This document shows, one piece after another, positions 1-7,897 of a stretch of 64,000 nucleotides of DNA. Numbering within the stretch: the stretch's first letter is position 1; every line of letters starts with the position of its first letter. The stretch is from Microbacterium sp. SORGH_AS_0969 (lineage in GTDB: Bacteria > Actinomycetota > Actinomycetes > Actinomycetales > Microbacteriaceae): assembly GCF_030818255.1 (NCBI RefSeq), contig NZ_JAUTAG010000001.1, forward strand, positions 1 to 64,000, written 5' to 3'. Position numbers and translations under genes: made by a program. The notes beneath the pieces are model-generated. The model made no database searches and had not been told where the DNA came from. It saw nothing but the letters and a program-made list of their open reading frames with translations.

Positions 1-1406
1 TGAAGGCCCGACAGCCGCGCGGGCGACAACTGCTTGGTGACCTCTTCGCGAGACATGAGCCCCGCCTCGACGACGAGGTCGGCGACGTTGCGGTGCGTGA
101 GCAGGGCCGTCTTCGCGAGCGCCGCAGCCGCCGCGTAGCCGATGAACGGCGTGAGGGCGGTGACGACGCCGACCGAGGAACCGACCATCGCACCCAAGCG
201 CTCGCGGTTCGCCGTGATTCCGTCGACGCAGTTGACGCGGAGCGTCCACATCGCCTGGCGCATCCACGTGATCGACTGGTAGATCGAGTGCGCGATGACC
301 GGCTCGAAGGCGTTGAGCTGCAGCTGGCCACCCTCGACCGCCATCGTCACGGTCATGTCGGCGCCGACCACAGAGAACGCGACCTGATTGACGACCTCGG
401 GGATGACGGGGTTCACCTTGCCGGGCATGATGCTCGAACCCGCCTGGCGCGGCGGGAGGTTGATCTCGCCCAGGCCCGCCTGCGGACCGCTCGAGAGCAG
501 GCGCAGGTCGTTGCAGATCTTCGAGAGCTTGATCGCGTTGCGCTTCAGCGACGACGAGAACGACATGAAAGCGCCCGTGTCGCTCGTCGACTCGACGAGG
601 TCGGTCGCGGTCTCGAGATCGAGGCCCGTGATCTCGCGCAGGTGCCGGAGAACGGCCTTGCCGTAGCCGGCGTGGGCGGTGATGCCCGTGCCGATGGCTG
701 TGGCCCCCATGTTGATCTCGTAGAGCAGGTAGGCGTTCTCGGTCAGGCGGCTGTAGTCCTCGCCGAGCGTCGTGGCGAAGCCGTGGAACTCCTGCCCCAG
801 CGTCATGGGCACGGCATCCTGCAGCTGCGTGCGGCCGACCTTGAGGACGTCGTGGAACTCGTCGGCCTTGGTGAGGAACGACTGACGCAGCAGCGCCAGC
901 TCTTCGAGAAGGCTCTTCAGCGTGAGGGCGAGCCCGATCTTGATCGCGGTCGGGTAAACGTCGTTCGTCGACTGACTGCGGTTGGTGTCGTCGATCGGCG
1001 AGAGGAACGCGTAATCGCCCTTCTCGCGCCCCGCCATCTCGAGCGCGATGTTGGTGATGACCTCGTTCGCGTTCATATTGGTCGAGGTGCCGGCGCCGCC
1101 CTGGATGACGCCCACCGCGAACTCGTCGTGGAACTCGCCGTCGATCACTCGCTGTGCGGCGCGGTCGATGAGGTCGGCCTTCGCCGGGTCGAGCACGCCG
1201 ATCTCGCGGTTGGCGCGGGCCGAGGCCTGCTTGACCATGGCGAGGGCGCGGACCAGGTCGGGGTACACCGAGATCGGCCGCTTGGCGATCGGGAAGTTCT
1301 CCAGCGCGCGGGCGGTGTGGATGCCCCAATACGCGTCGAGGGGGATCTCGAGCGTTCCCAGGGAGTCGGTCTCGGTGCGGGTACGCGTCTTTGCGTCCAG
1401 AGTCAT
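1..1406 (-). CDS. aspA: aspartate ammonia-lyase (3' end cut by window edge)
   Basis: Aspartate ammonia-lyase: reversible deamination of L-aspartate to fumarate and ammonia, cytoplasmic homotetramer. The reading frame stays open from the ATG at 1406 to the left edge, giving 468 codons, so almost the whole protein (family about 470-480 residues) is present and only the extreme C-terminus is missing. The fumarase/aspartase signature GSSIMPGKVNP lies near residue 325, and the N-terminal part reads LDAYWGIHTARA as in aspartases, where fumarases of class II have YWGAQTQRS. AAGGA lies about 7 bases before the start. Class II fumarase is the alternative, but the YWGIHT and GTSTNMNANEV blocks favour aspartase. 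Confidence 0.9.
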   Translation of the reverse strand, partial: MTLDAKTRTRTETDSLGTLEIPLDAYWGIHTARALENFPIAKRPISVYPDLVRALAMVKQASARANREIGVLDPAKADLIDRAAQRVIDGEFHDEFAVGVIQGGAGTSTNMNANEVITNIALEMAGREKGDYAFLSPIDDTNRSQSTNDVYPTAIKIGLALTLKSLLEELALLRQSFLTKADEFHDVLKVGRTQLQDAVPMTLGQEFHGFATTLGEDYSRLTENAYLLYEINMGATAIGTGITAHAGYGKAVLRHLREITGLDLETATDLVESTSDTGAFMSFSSSLKRNAIKLSKICNDLRLLSSGPQAGLGEINLPPRQAGSSIMPGKVNPVIPEVVNQVAFSVVGADMTVTMAVEGGQLQLNAFEPVIAHSIYQSITWMRQAMWTLRVNCVDGITANRERLGAMVGSSVGVVTALTPFIGYAAAAALAKTALLTHRNVADLVVEAGLMSREEVTKQLSPARLSGL

Positions 1407-1659
1407 GTGTCGTCCTTGTGGGGTCACGTGAAAGGGGATGCCACGAGCCTAACCACCGGAATCACGAGCACCCCTGGACGCGACGGCCTGTCGGCATCCT
1501 CGGACCGTCCGCGGTGTCGGTTGCGGGCGCTGCGCTCGGACATGGCGGGCGAAGCGGTCGGCTCGGTGGGCAGCGGCGGCCGGGCGCGGCGCTCGGCATC
1601 GGCGGGCGCGGCGGCGGTGTGGCGGCCGGCACGGCGCGGAACCGTGACCGGCACCGCCC

Positions 1660-2559
1660 TCAGCGCTTGCGCGAGAAGGCCTCGAGCCGCCCCTCGGGGG
1701 TGAGGGCAGCCATCTCCTCGACCCACGCGGGCGTGAAGTAGCCCGAGGTGTCGGCGTCGACCACCGGGACGACGGCGTGGGTGATCGTGTCGTCCCAGAC
1801 GTGCACGAGGTGGAAGGACTGGCCGGCATCCATGCCGTTGACCTCGTCGGCCGGGCGGGCGAGATCCATCGTGTAGCAGGACGCGGCCGCGACACTCACG
1901 GGCACGCCCGCGAACGTTCCCGACGTCGAGTAGTGCAGGTGCCCGGCGAGGATCGTACGGACGTCGCTGCCCGCGATCGCCGCCGCGAGTCGGGGTTGGT
2001 CGCGGAGCTCCAGGATGTCGAAGAAGGGGATGTGCGTCGGGAGCGGCGGGTGGTGCAGGGCGAGGATCGTGCCGAGGGGTGCGGGGGTCGCGAGTTCGCC
2101 GCGCAACCACTCCAGCTGCTCGGCGTCGAGGTCGCCGTGGTGCCAGCCCGGCACGGTCGAGTCCAGCGCGATGATACGGAGTCCGTCGAGGTCCCACACG
2201 CCGGTCACGGGCTCGAGCGACGGCTCTCCGTCGAGGAGACCGGCGCGCAGCGCGGGGCGTTCATCGTGGTTTCCCGCGACCCAGACGACCGGCGCTCCGA
2301 GGCGCTCGGCCCACGGCTCGACCGCCGCGCGCAGCGCCCGGTACGCCTCCGGCTCGCCGAGGTCGGCGAGATCACCCGTGAACACGACGGCGTCGGGACG
2401 GACGCCGGTGGCCTCGGCGGCATCCAGGGTCCGGCGCAGGTTCGCGGCGGTGTCGTACCGCTCGCCGAGCAGGCGATCGCCGCCCAGCAGATGGGTGTCG
2501 CTGAGGTGGAGGATCACACGCCGCGCGGGCGCGTGCTGACCGAACTGCACGGATGCCAT
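1660..2559 (-). CDS. metallophosphoesterase, 3',5'-cAMP phosphodiesterase (CpdA-like)
   Basis: Calcineurin-like metallophosphoesterase of 299 residues. The five metal-binding blocks are all visible: DTH at 21-23, GDLAD at 62-66, GNHDE at 96-100, then HHPP and GHLHYS further on. This set and the length match the CpdA/class III cyclic nucleotide phosphodiesterases that hydrolyse cAMP; substrate is inferred from family only and other phosphodiesters are possible. No signal peptide is seen, so it is cytoplasmic. The start is supported by a TAGGCT box six bases before the ATG (leaderless pattern). The 253 bases between it and aspA hold no gene that I can support. Confidence 0.85.
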   Translation of the reverse strand: MASVQFGQHAPARRVILHLSDTHLLGGDRLLGERYDTAANLRRTLDAAEATGVRPDAVVFTGDLADLGEPEAYRALRAAVEPWAERLGAPVVWVAGNHDERPALRAGLLDGEPSLEPVTGVWDLDGLRIIALDSTVPGWHHGDLDAEQLEWLRGELATPAPLGTILALHHPPLPTHIPFFDILELRDQPRLAAAIAGSDVRTILAGHLHYSTSGTFAGVPVSVAAASCYTMDLARPADEVNGMDAGQSFHLVHVWDDTITHAVVPVVDADTSGYFTPAWVEEMAALTPEGRLEAFSRKR

Positions 2560-2607
2560 GGGCTCAGCCTAGAAGAGGCCTCCGACACGCGATCCGCGAG
2601 CGCACCG

Positions 2608-2937
2608 TCAGTGGTTGAAGAGGATCAGCAGCAGGGCGCCGAGGACGGCCGCGGCGCACACCCCGAAACACAGGTACGCACCGACGAGAGCAATGCGCTT
2701 CTGCCCGTCGCTAAGCGGATTGCGCGCCGCCGCCTTGGCCGCCGCCTTCTCGGCGCGGCGCCGCTGCTTGTCGGTGAGCACGGTGATGGCATCCGTGAAC
2801 TCGACCGGCGCGACCAGGGGCGGGCGCCCGCCGCGCACGAGCAGGCGCAGCCCGAGGGCGTAGAAGGTCACCACGATCGAGGCGCCGATGATGGCGGCGA
2901 CGAAGACGTGGAGGAAGGCTTCCCAGTCGATGGTCAC
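2608..2937 (-). CDS. small membrane protein coupled to PiT transporter
   Basis: Protein of 109 residues with two membrane segments: one near residues 9-30 and one near 84-106, separated by a cytoplasmic Lys/Arg/Ala-rich stretch (about residues 55-75) that may form a helix. No family recognised with certainty. Its GTG start overlaps the stop of the upstream phosphate transporter gene by four bases (GTGA), so it is translationally coupled and probably acts with that transporter, for example as an accessory or stabilising subunit; this role is inference from context. GTG at 2937 is the only start giving a plausible membrane N-terminus. Confidence 0.75.
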   Translation of the reverse strand: MTIDWEAFLHVFVAAIIGASIVVTFYALGLRLLVRGGRPPLVAPVEFTDAITVLTDKQRRRAEKAAAKAAARNPLSDGQKRIALVGAYLCFGVCAAAVLGALLLILFNH

Positions 2938-4148
2938 GCGTCGTCCTTCCCGGAGCGCTCGAGACGGCGTTGGCGACGCGTCGGGCCGGGCTTGCGCGGC
3001 ACCTTGACGGCGGCTCCCGAGTCGGCGACCTCGCTCATCGCGTTGGCCGAGGTGACCGAGTCGCGGCGCGAGCGGAGGAAGAGGCCGAGGATGATCGCGA
3101 CGGCGATCACCGCGTCGACCGCGACACCCCAGCCGCCCAGCCACACCACGATGAGCGCGGCCGCGGCGCCCACCGCACCCGCGGCGGGGAGCGTCAGGAC
3201 CCAGCCGATCATGATGCGGCCGACGGTGTTCCAGCGCACCGTCGATCCGCGGCGCCCGAGGCCGGAGCCGATGACCGAGCCGGACGCGACCTGCGTGGTC
3301 GAGAGGGCGAAGCCGAGGGCGCTGGATGCCAGGATGGTCGCCGCCGTCGACGTCTCGGCCGAGAAGCCCTGGGCCGGCTTGACGTCGGTGAGCCCCTTGC
3401 CGAGGGTGCGGATGATGCGCCAACCGCCCATGTAGGTGCCGAGGGCGATCGTGATGGCGCACGCGAACACGACCCAGATGTGCGGATCCGGATCGGATGC
3501 CGACTGCCACCCGACCGTGATGAGGGCGAGGGTGATGACGCCCATCGTCTTCTGCGCGTCGTTGGTGCCGTGCGCCAGCGCCACGAGCGACGAGGTGAAG
3601 ATCTGCCCCCAGCGGAAGCCGTCGCGGCCGTCGGCCTTCGTGTCGTACCGGCGGGTGACGCCGTACGCGATCTTGGTGACCGTGAACGCGATGATGCCGG
3701 CCGTGAGCGGCGCGATGAGGGCGGGGAGGATGACCTTGCTGAGCACGACGCCCGTGTCGATGGCCGAGACGCCGACGCCCACGAGGGTCGCGCCGATGAG
3801 ACCGCCGAACAGCGCGTGCGAGGAGCTGGAGGGAAGCCCCAGCAGCCACGTCAGCATGTTCCAGGTGATCGCGCCGATCAGGCCCGCGAAGATGATCGGC
3901 GGGAAGATCTCGGGCGAGAGCTGATCCTCGCGGATCATGCCTCCCGAGATGGTCTTCGCCACCTCGGTCGACAGGAAAGCGCCGACCAGGTTCAGACAGG
4001 CCGCGAGGAGGACGGCGACCTTCGGTTTCAGCGCACCGGTGGCGATGGGCGTGGCCATCGCGTTCGCGGTGTCGTGGAATCCGTTGGTGAAATCGAAGAA
4101 CAGTGCCAGGCCGATGACCAGCACGATGACGAGGGCTGCGCTCTCCAC
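2934..4148 (-). CDS. pit: PiT-family inorganic phosphate transporter
   Basis: Low-affinity inorganic phosphate (metal-phosphate/H+ symport) permease of the PiT family, 404 residues with about ten membrane segments. The family signature GFHDTANAMATP is near residues 23-34 and a second copy of the inverted repeat motif (GTNDAQKTMG) occurs in the middle. I chose the GTG at 4148, which has GGAAAG about seven bases upstream and places the signature at the usual distance from the N-terminus; a longer frame reaches 4214 but its extra residues are Pro/Ser-rich and lack a ribosome site. It overlaps the downstream small membrane protein gene by four bases. Confidence 0.9.
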   Translation of the reverse strand: MESAALVIVLVIGLALFFDFTNGFHDTANAMATPIATGALKPKVAVLLAACLNLVGAFLSTEVAKTISGGMIREDQLSPEIFPPIIFAGLIGAITWNMLTWLLGLPSSSSHALFGGLIGATLVGVGVSAIDTGVVLSKVILPALIAPLTAGIIAFTVTKIAYGVTRRYDTKADGRDGFRWGQIFTSSLVALAHGTNDAQKTMGVITLALITVGWQSASDPDPHIWVVFACAITIALGTYMGGWRIIRTLGKGLTDVKPAQGFSAETSTAATILASSALGFALSTTQVASGSVIGSGLGRRGSTVRWNTVGRIMIGWVLTLPAAGAVGAAAALIVVWLGGWGVAVDAVIAVAIILGLFLRSRRDSVTSANAMSEVADSGAAVKVPRKPGPTRRQRRLERSGKDDA

Positions 4149-4371
4149 CGTTCGCTTTCCGTGAGGAGGAAGAAGGGATGCCGACGGGATCGGCGCGACG
4201 AACGAAGAGTTCACCTGGAGTTCGACACCCGTTCACCGAGGTCGCGTGGAAATCATGTCACCGGCGACCACGACGGTCAAACCGGGCGGCCCGAGGCCGC
4301 GGCATCCGCAGGTTCTTCCCGGCTGGGGAACGCCCAGGCGGAGTGTCGGTGCGGCCGACTACCGTAAAGGG

Positions 4372-6486
4372 GTGACCGATATCGACGTTTCGTCCGTTCC
4401 GCCCGTCGCCGCCCGTCGTCCCGTCCCCCGCTCGCACCATGGTGACACGTTCGACGATCCCTACGAATGGCTGCGCGCGAAGGACGACGCCGAGGTCGTG
4501 GCGCACCTCGAGGCCGAGAACGCCTACACCGACGCGCGCACCGCGCACCTGGCATCCCTCCGCGACGAGATCTTCGGCGAGATCAAGGGACGCACGCTCG
4601 AGACCGACCTGTCCGTCCCCGTTCGTCGCGGCGACTGGTGGTACTACGGACGCACGGTGGCCGGTGCCCAGTACGGCATCCAGTGCCGCGCTCCCCTGAC
4701 CGCGCCCGACGACTGGACCCCGCCGCAGCTCTCGCCCGACGAACCCGTCGCCGGCGAGCAGGTCCTCTTCGACGGCAACGTCGAGGCCGAGGGCACCGAC
4801 TTCTTCTCGCTCGGCAGCTTCGAGATCTCGAACGACGGCACGCGCATGCTCTACGGCATCGACGTCGCCGGCGACGAACGGTACACCGTGCGTGTGCGCG
4901 ACCTGATCACGGGCGAGACGCTCCCCGACGAGATCCCCGGCACGTTCTCGGGGGCGACGTTCTCCCCCGATGGACGCTTCATCGTCTACACCACCGTCGA
5001 CGACGCGTGGCGTCCCGACACCGTCTGGCTGCACGAGATCGGCACGGCGGTGGATGCCGACGTGCAGCTGTTCCACGAACCCGACGAGCGGTACTGGGTC
5101 GGCGCCGACTTCACGCGCAGCGACCGGTATCTCGTCATCGGCGTCGGATCGTCGATCACCTCGGAGGATCGCCTGATCGATGCTGACGACCTGCGCGGCG
5201 AAGCCCGCGTCGTCTGGCCGCGGCGCGAGGGCGTCGAGTACTCGGTCGACCACGCGGTCGTCGACGGCGAAGACGTGCTGTACATCCTCCACAACGACGG
5301 AGCTCTCGATTTCGAGCTGGTCCGGGTCTCGGCATCCGATCCCGAGGGACCGCGCGAGGTCGTGATCCCGCATCGCGTGGGCCAGCGCCTGCTCGGTGTC
5401 GACACCTTCCGCGACTGGGGTGTCGTCGCCTACCGGCGCGACGGTCTCGCCCGCCTCGGCCTGCTCTCGTACGCCGACGGAGCGGTCGACGAGATCGCGT
5501 TCGATGAGCCTCTCTACAGCGTCGGGACCGGCGGCAACCCCGAGTGGGCACCGCCCGTCCTGCGCCTGGGCTACGGCTCGTTCGTGACCCCCGGCACCGT
5601 GTACGACTACGTCATCGCGACCGGCGAGCTGCTCCTGCGCAAGCGACAGCCTGTCCTCGGCGGCTTCGACCCCGCCGACTACGGGCAGGCCCGCGTCTGG
5701 GCACCCGCCGACGACGGCACGCGAGTGCCCGTGTCGCTCGTGTGGAAGCGCTCGTTCGGCGAGCCCGGCTCGACACCGCGACCGGTGCACCTCTACGGGT
5801 ACGGCTCGTACGAGCACTCCATCGAGCCCGGATTCTCGGTGCCGCGCCTGTCACTGCTGGACCGTGGCGTGATCTTCGCGGTGGCGCACGTGCGCGGCGG
5901 CGGAGAGATGGGGCGCCAGTGGTACGAGGACGGCAAGCTCCTCGCCAAGCGCAACACGTTCACCGACTTCGTCGCCGCGGGGCGCCATCTGGTGTCCGAG
6001 GGCTACACGACCCCCGATCGCATCGTCGCCGAGGGCGGCAGCGCCGGCGGCCTGCTCATGGGCGCCGTGGCGAACCTCGCGCCGGAGCTGTTCGCCGGCA
6101 TCCTCGCCGACGTGCCGTTCGTGGACGCGCTGACCACGATCCTCGACCCGTCGCTCCCCCTCACCGTCATCGAGTGGGACGAGTGGGGCGACCCGCTGCA
6201 CGACGCCGACGTGTACGCGTACATGAAGTCGTACTCGCCGTACGAGAACGTGCGCGAGGGCGTGGAGTACCCGCGCATCCTCGCGGTCACATCGCTCAAC
6301 GACACGCGCGTGCTGTACGTCGAGCCCGCGAAGTGGGTCCAGCGCCTGCGCGAGGTCGGCGCCGACGCCCTGCTGAAGTGCGAGATGGTCGCCGGCCACG
6401 GCGGCGTCAGCGGCCGCTACAACGCGTGGCGCGAGCGCTCGTTCGAGCTGGCCTGGCTGCTGGACGTGCTGGGGCTGGCCGAGTAA
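4372..6486 (+). CDS. ptrB: oligopeptidase B (S9A serine peptidase)
   Basis: Cytoplasmic prolyl-oligopeptidase-family serine peptidase, 704 residues, cleaving short peptides after basic residues. An N-terminal beta-propeller (about residues 70-410) precedes the alpha/beta hydrolase domain. The catalytic triad is visible: Ser557 in GGSAGG, Asp644 in SLNDTRV and His676 in AGHGG. Length fits oligopeptidase B (about 690-720). The start is the GTG at 4372, preceded by TACCGT and six bases (leaderless pattern); the frame is open further upstream but without coding character. Divergent from pit with about 220 bases between. Prolyl oligopeptidase is the alternative, but the domain order and motifs fit OpdB better. 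Confidence 0.88.
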   Translation: MTDIDVSSVPPVAARRPVPRSHHGDTFDDPYEWLRAKDDAEVVAHLEAENAYTDARTAHLASLRDEIFGEIKGRTLETDLSVPVRRGDWWYYGRTVAGAQYGIQCRAPLTAPDDWTPPQLSPDEPVAGEQVLFDGNVEAEGTDFFSLGSFEISNDGTRMLYGIDVAGDERYTVRVRDLITGETLPDEIPGTFSGATFSPDGRFIVYTTVDDAWRPDTVWLHEIGTAVDADVQLFHEPDERYWVGADFTRSDRYLVIGVGSSITSEDRLIDADDLRGEARVVWPRREGVEYSVDHAVVDGEDVLYILHNDGALDFELVRVSASDPEGPREVVIPHRVGQRLLGVDTFRDWGVVAYRRDGLARLGLLSYADGAVDEIAFDEPLYSVGTGGNPEWAPPVLRLGYGSFVTPGTVYDYVIATGELLLRKRQPVLGGFDPADYGQARVWAPADDGTRVPVSLVWKRSFGEPGSTPRPVHLYGYGSYEHSIEPGFSVPRLSLLDRGVIFAVAHVRGGGEMGRQWYEDGKLLAKRNTFTDFVAAGRHLVSEGYTTPDRIVAEGGSAGGLLMGAVANLAPELFAGILADVPFVDALTTILDPSLPLTVIEWDEWGDPLHDADVYAYMKSYSPYENVREGVEYPRILAVTSLNDTRVLYVEPAKWVQRLREVGADALLKCEMVAGHGGVSGRYNAWRERSFELAWLLDVLGLAE

Positions 6487-6521
6487 GCGGGGCGACCGCT
6501 GCGACCGCGTCCGGCGGCTGC

Positions 6522-6573
6522 ATGTCCCACTTTGTGCAGATCTGGAGCCTCCTTCCCGCACAAAATGGGACAT
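6522..6573. repeat. 52-bp palindromic element, copy 1
   Basis: Arms of 16 bases (ATGTCCCACTTTGTGC at 6522-6537; its complement at 6558-6573 with one mismatch) enclose a 20-base centre beginning AGATCTGG and containing GGAGCCTCC. First of four elements of identical 16+20+16 geometry arranged two on each side of the DUF559-domain gene. Confidence 0.9.
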
Positions 6574-6594
6574 GGTTTTGACAGTGCGCTCAGC

Positions 6595-6646
6595 GTGTCC
6601 CCATTTGTGCAGATACGGAGCCTCCTTTCTGCACAAAGTGGGACAT
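6595..6646. repeat. 52-bp palindromic element, copy 2
   Basis: Same geometry as the element 21 bases to its left: arms at 6595-6610 and 6631-6646, centre starting AGATACGG and containing GGAGCCTCC. The centre is nearly identical to that of copy 1 but differs from those downstream of the gene. Confidence 0.9.
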
Positions 6647-6753
6647 GAGCCGTCGGAACCGCTGTTCCTCCCCCGCGCGGCGATAGAAGAGGTCATCCAC
6701 GGATAACGCGATCGGGTGAGCAGCGGCACGCGCAACACCGCCATGCTCGGCGG

Positions 6754-7647
6754 ATGGTCGACGAACCTCGCATCTTCTCCGTTCGGGATGCCGTGGCCTC
6801 GGGCCGCTCCCGCTTCGCGCTGCGTCACGTCGGTGTCAGGGCGCCGTACAGTGGCGTCCGCTCATCCGCTGCACCGCCCGCAGTGGACGACCTCGAGGCA
6901 CGCGCGGCGGAGTACGTCCCTCTGCTCCGGAGCGGGCAGTTCTTCAGCCACGAGACGGCGCTGGGGCTGCTTGGCGTGCCGCTTCCGCCTTTCCCTTTCG
7001 TCCCCGGCATCCACGTGTCGGCTCATCGTCCAGTTCGCGAGCCCCGCGTGAACGGCATCCTCGGACACCGTCTGCAGGCACGGGATGCCGCGACGCTCCT
7101 GACGCGGCGTGGCTGGCCGGTCGAGCATCCCGTGCGTGCGTGGCGGCAATGCGGGACGCTGTGGAGAATCGACGACCTCGTCGCAGCCGCGGATTTCCTC
7201 CTCACGGACGCCGTGCCACGAATCGAGGCGGACGAACTCGCCGCGGAGATCGCGCGCATGGGCGACACGCGGAAGCTCCTCCTCACGCGGGCCCTCAGCC
7301 TCAGTCGCTTCGGTCCGCGCTCCGCCTCTGAGACACGGCTACGGTTGCTGCTGATCCGTCACTCTCTCCCGGAACCCGAGATCTCCGTGGTTCTCCGTGA
7401 TGCGAGCGGGACCTTCGTCGCCGAGCTCGATCTCGCGTATCCCTCGTGGAGGGTGGCCGTCGAGTACGACGGGCGCGTCCATGCCGAGGACATGCGCCAG
7501 TTCGCTCGGGACGCCGACCGCTGGGATGCCATTCGGGAGTGCGGTTGGGAGCACGTCCGCATCCTGTTCCACCACACGCGAGGAGATGGCGCAGTGGCGG
7601 TCCGAAAGGTGCGCGAGGCGCTCCGGCGTGCGGGCTGGCAGCCCTGA
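6754..7647 (+). CDS. DUF559-domain protein with AbiEi-like N-terminus
   Basis: Protein of 297 residues. The C-terminal third matches the DUF559 (Vsr-like, PD-(D/E)XK nuclease fold) family: ELD at 224-226, EYDG at 237-240, followed by a DRWDAIRECGWEHVRIL-type helix-strand. The N-terminal part resembles the AbiEi/winged-helix region usually found in front of DUF559 in actinobacteria, with FFSHETALGLLG near residue 68. Biochemical role unknown; nuclease activity is inferred from the fold and the acidic residues. It is bracketed by two pairs of 52-bp palindromes. The ATG at 6754 has no clear ribosome site, and an out-of-frame GTG at 6716 has the leaderless pattern (TAACGC plus six), so the exact start is uncertain. 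Confidence 0.75.
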   Translation: MVDEPRIFSVRDAVASGRSRFALRHVGVRAPYSGVRSSAAPPAVDDLEARAAEYVPLLRSGQFFSHETALGLLGVPLPPFPFVPGIHVSAHRPVREPRVNGILGHRLQARDAATLLTRRGWPVEHPVRAWRQCGTLWRIDDLVAAADFLLTDAVPRIEADELAAEIARMGDTRKLLLTRALSLSRFGPRSASETRLRLLLIRHSLPEPEISVVLRDASGTFVAELDLAYPSWRVAVEYDGRVHAEDMRQFARDADRWDAIRECGWEHVRILFHHTRGDGAVAVRKVREALRRAGWQP

Positions 7648-7655
7648 CGCGAATC

Positions 7656-7707
7656 GTGTCCCACTTTGTGCAGAAAGTCGCGCCGGAACCGGCACAAAGT
7701 GGGACAT
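7656..7707. repeat. 52-bp palindromic element, copy 3
   Basis: Arms at 7656-7671 (GTGTCCCACTTTGTGC) and 7692-7707 enclose a 20-base centre starting AGAAAGTC. It begins eight bases after the stop codon of the DUF559 gene. Arm sequence matches copies 1 and 2; the centre does not. Confidence 0.9.
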
Positions 7708-7749
7708 GCCCGGCGCGAGGAAGGCATCGGCACTCCCCAGGCGAGGGCG

Positions 7750-7801
7750 ATGTCCCACTTTGTGCAGAAATCTGCTGCCGGATCAGCACAAAGTGGGACA
7801 C
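7750..7801. repeat. 52-bp palindromic element, copy 4
   Basis: Arms at 7750-7765 (ATGTCCCACTTTGTGC) and 7786-7801 enclose a centre starting AGAAATCT. Its centre shares AGAAA and GCCGGA with copy 3. It lies 42 bases after copy 3. Confidence 0.9.
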
Positions 7802-7853
7802 GCGCAGGCAGTGATGTCGCAAGAGCGGCGGGGCCGGACGTGCCAACGGCGAC

Positions 7854-7882
7854 GCCCCGCCCCGCGCCAAGCGGGACGGGGC
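7854..7882. terminator. terminator hairpin between convergent genes
   Basis: Twelve-base stem (GCCCCGCCCCGC at 7854-7865 with 7871-7882, one mismatch) and a five-base loop, just beyond the stop of pfkA on the minus strand and after the palindromes on the plus strand. No strong T-run; probably serves pfkA. Confidence 0.6.
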
Positions 7883-7897
7883 ATCGAAGCGAAAGGC

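Noticed and set aside
4148..4214. Longer N-terminus for the PiT transporter starting at 4214
   Set aside because: No ribosome site or promoter box lies before it and the added residues are not membrane-like.
2608..4236. A 542-residue fusion frame covering the phosphate transporter region
   Set aside because: Only its last 109 codons are a real gene; the rest is the shifted complement frame of pit.
6522..6646. The palindromes as simple terminators of oligopeptidase B
   Set aside because: Two near-identical 52-bp copies with 20-base centres and no T-run, and two more after the next gene, do not fit ordinary terminators.
6754..7647. DUF559 gene as a Vsr mismatch endonuclease
   Set aside because: No cytosine methyltransferase gene is adjacent and the N-terminal half is unrelated to Vsr; only the general nuclease fold is shared.
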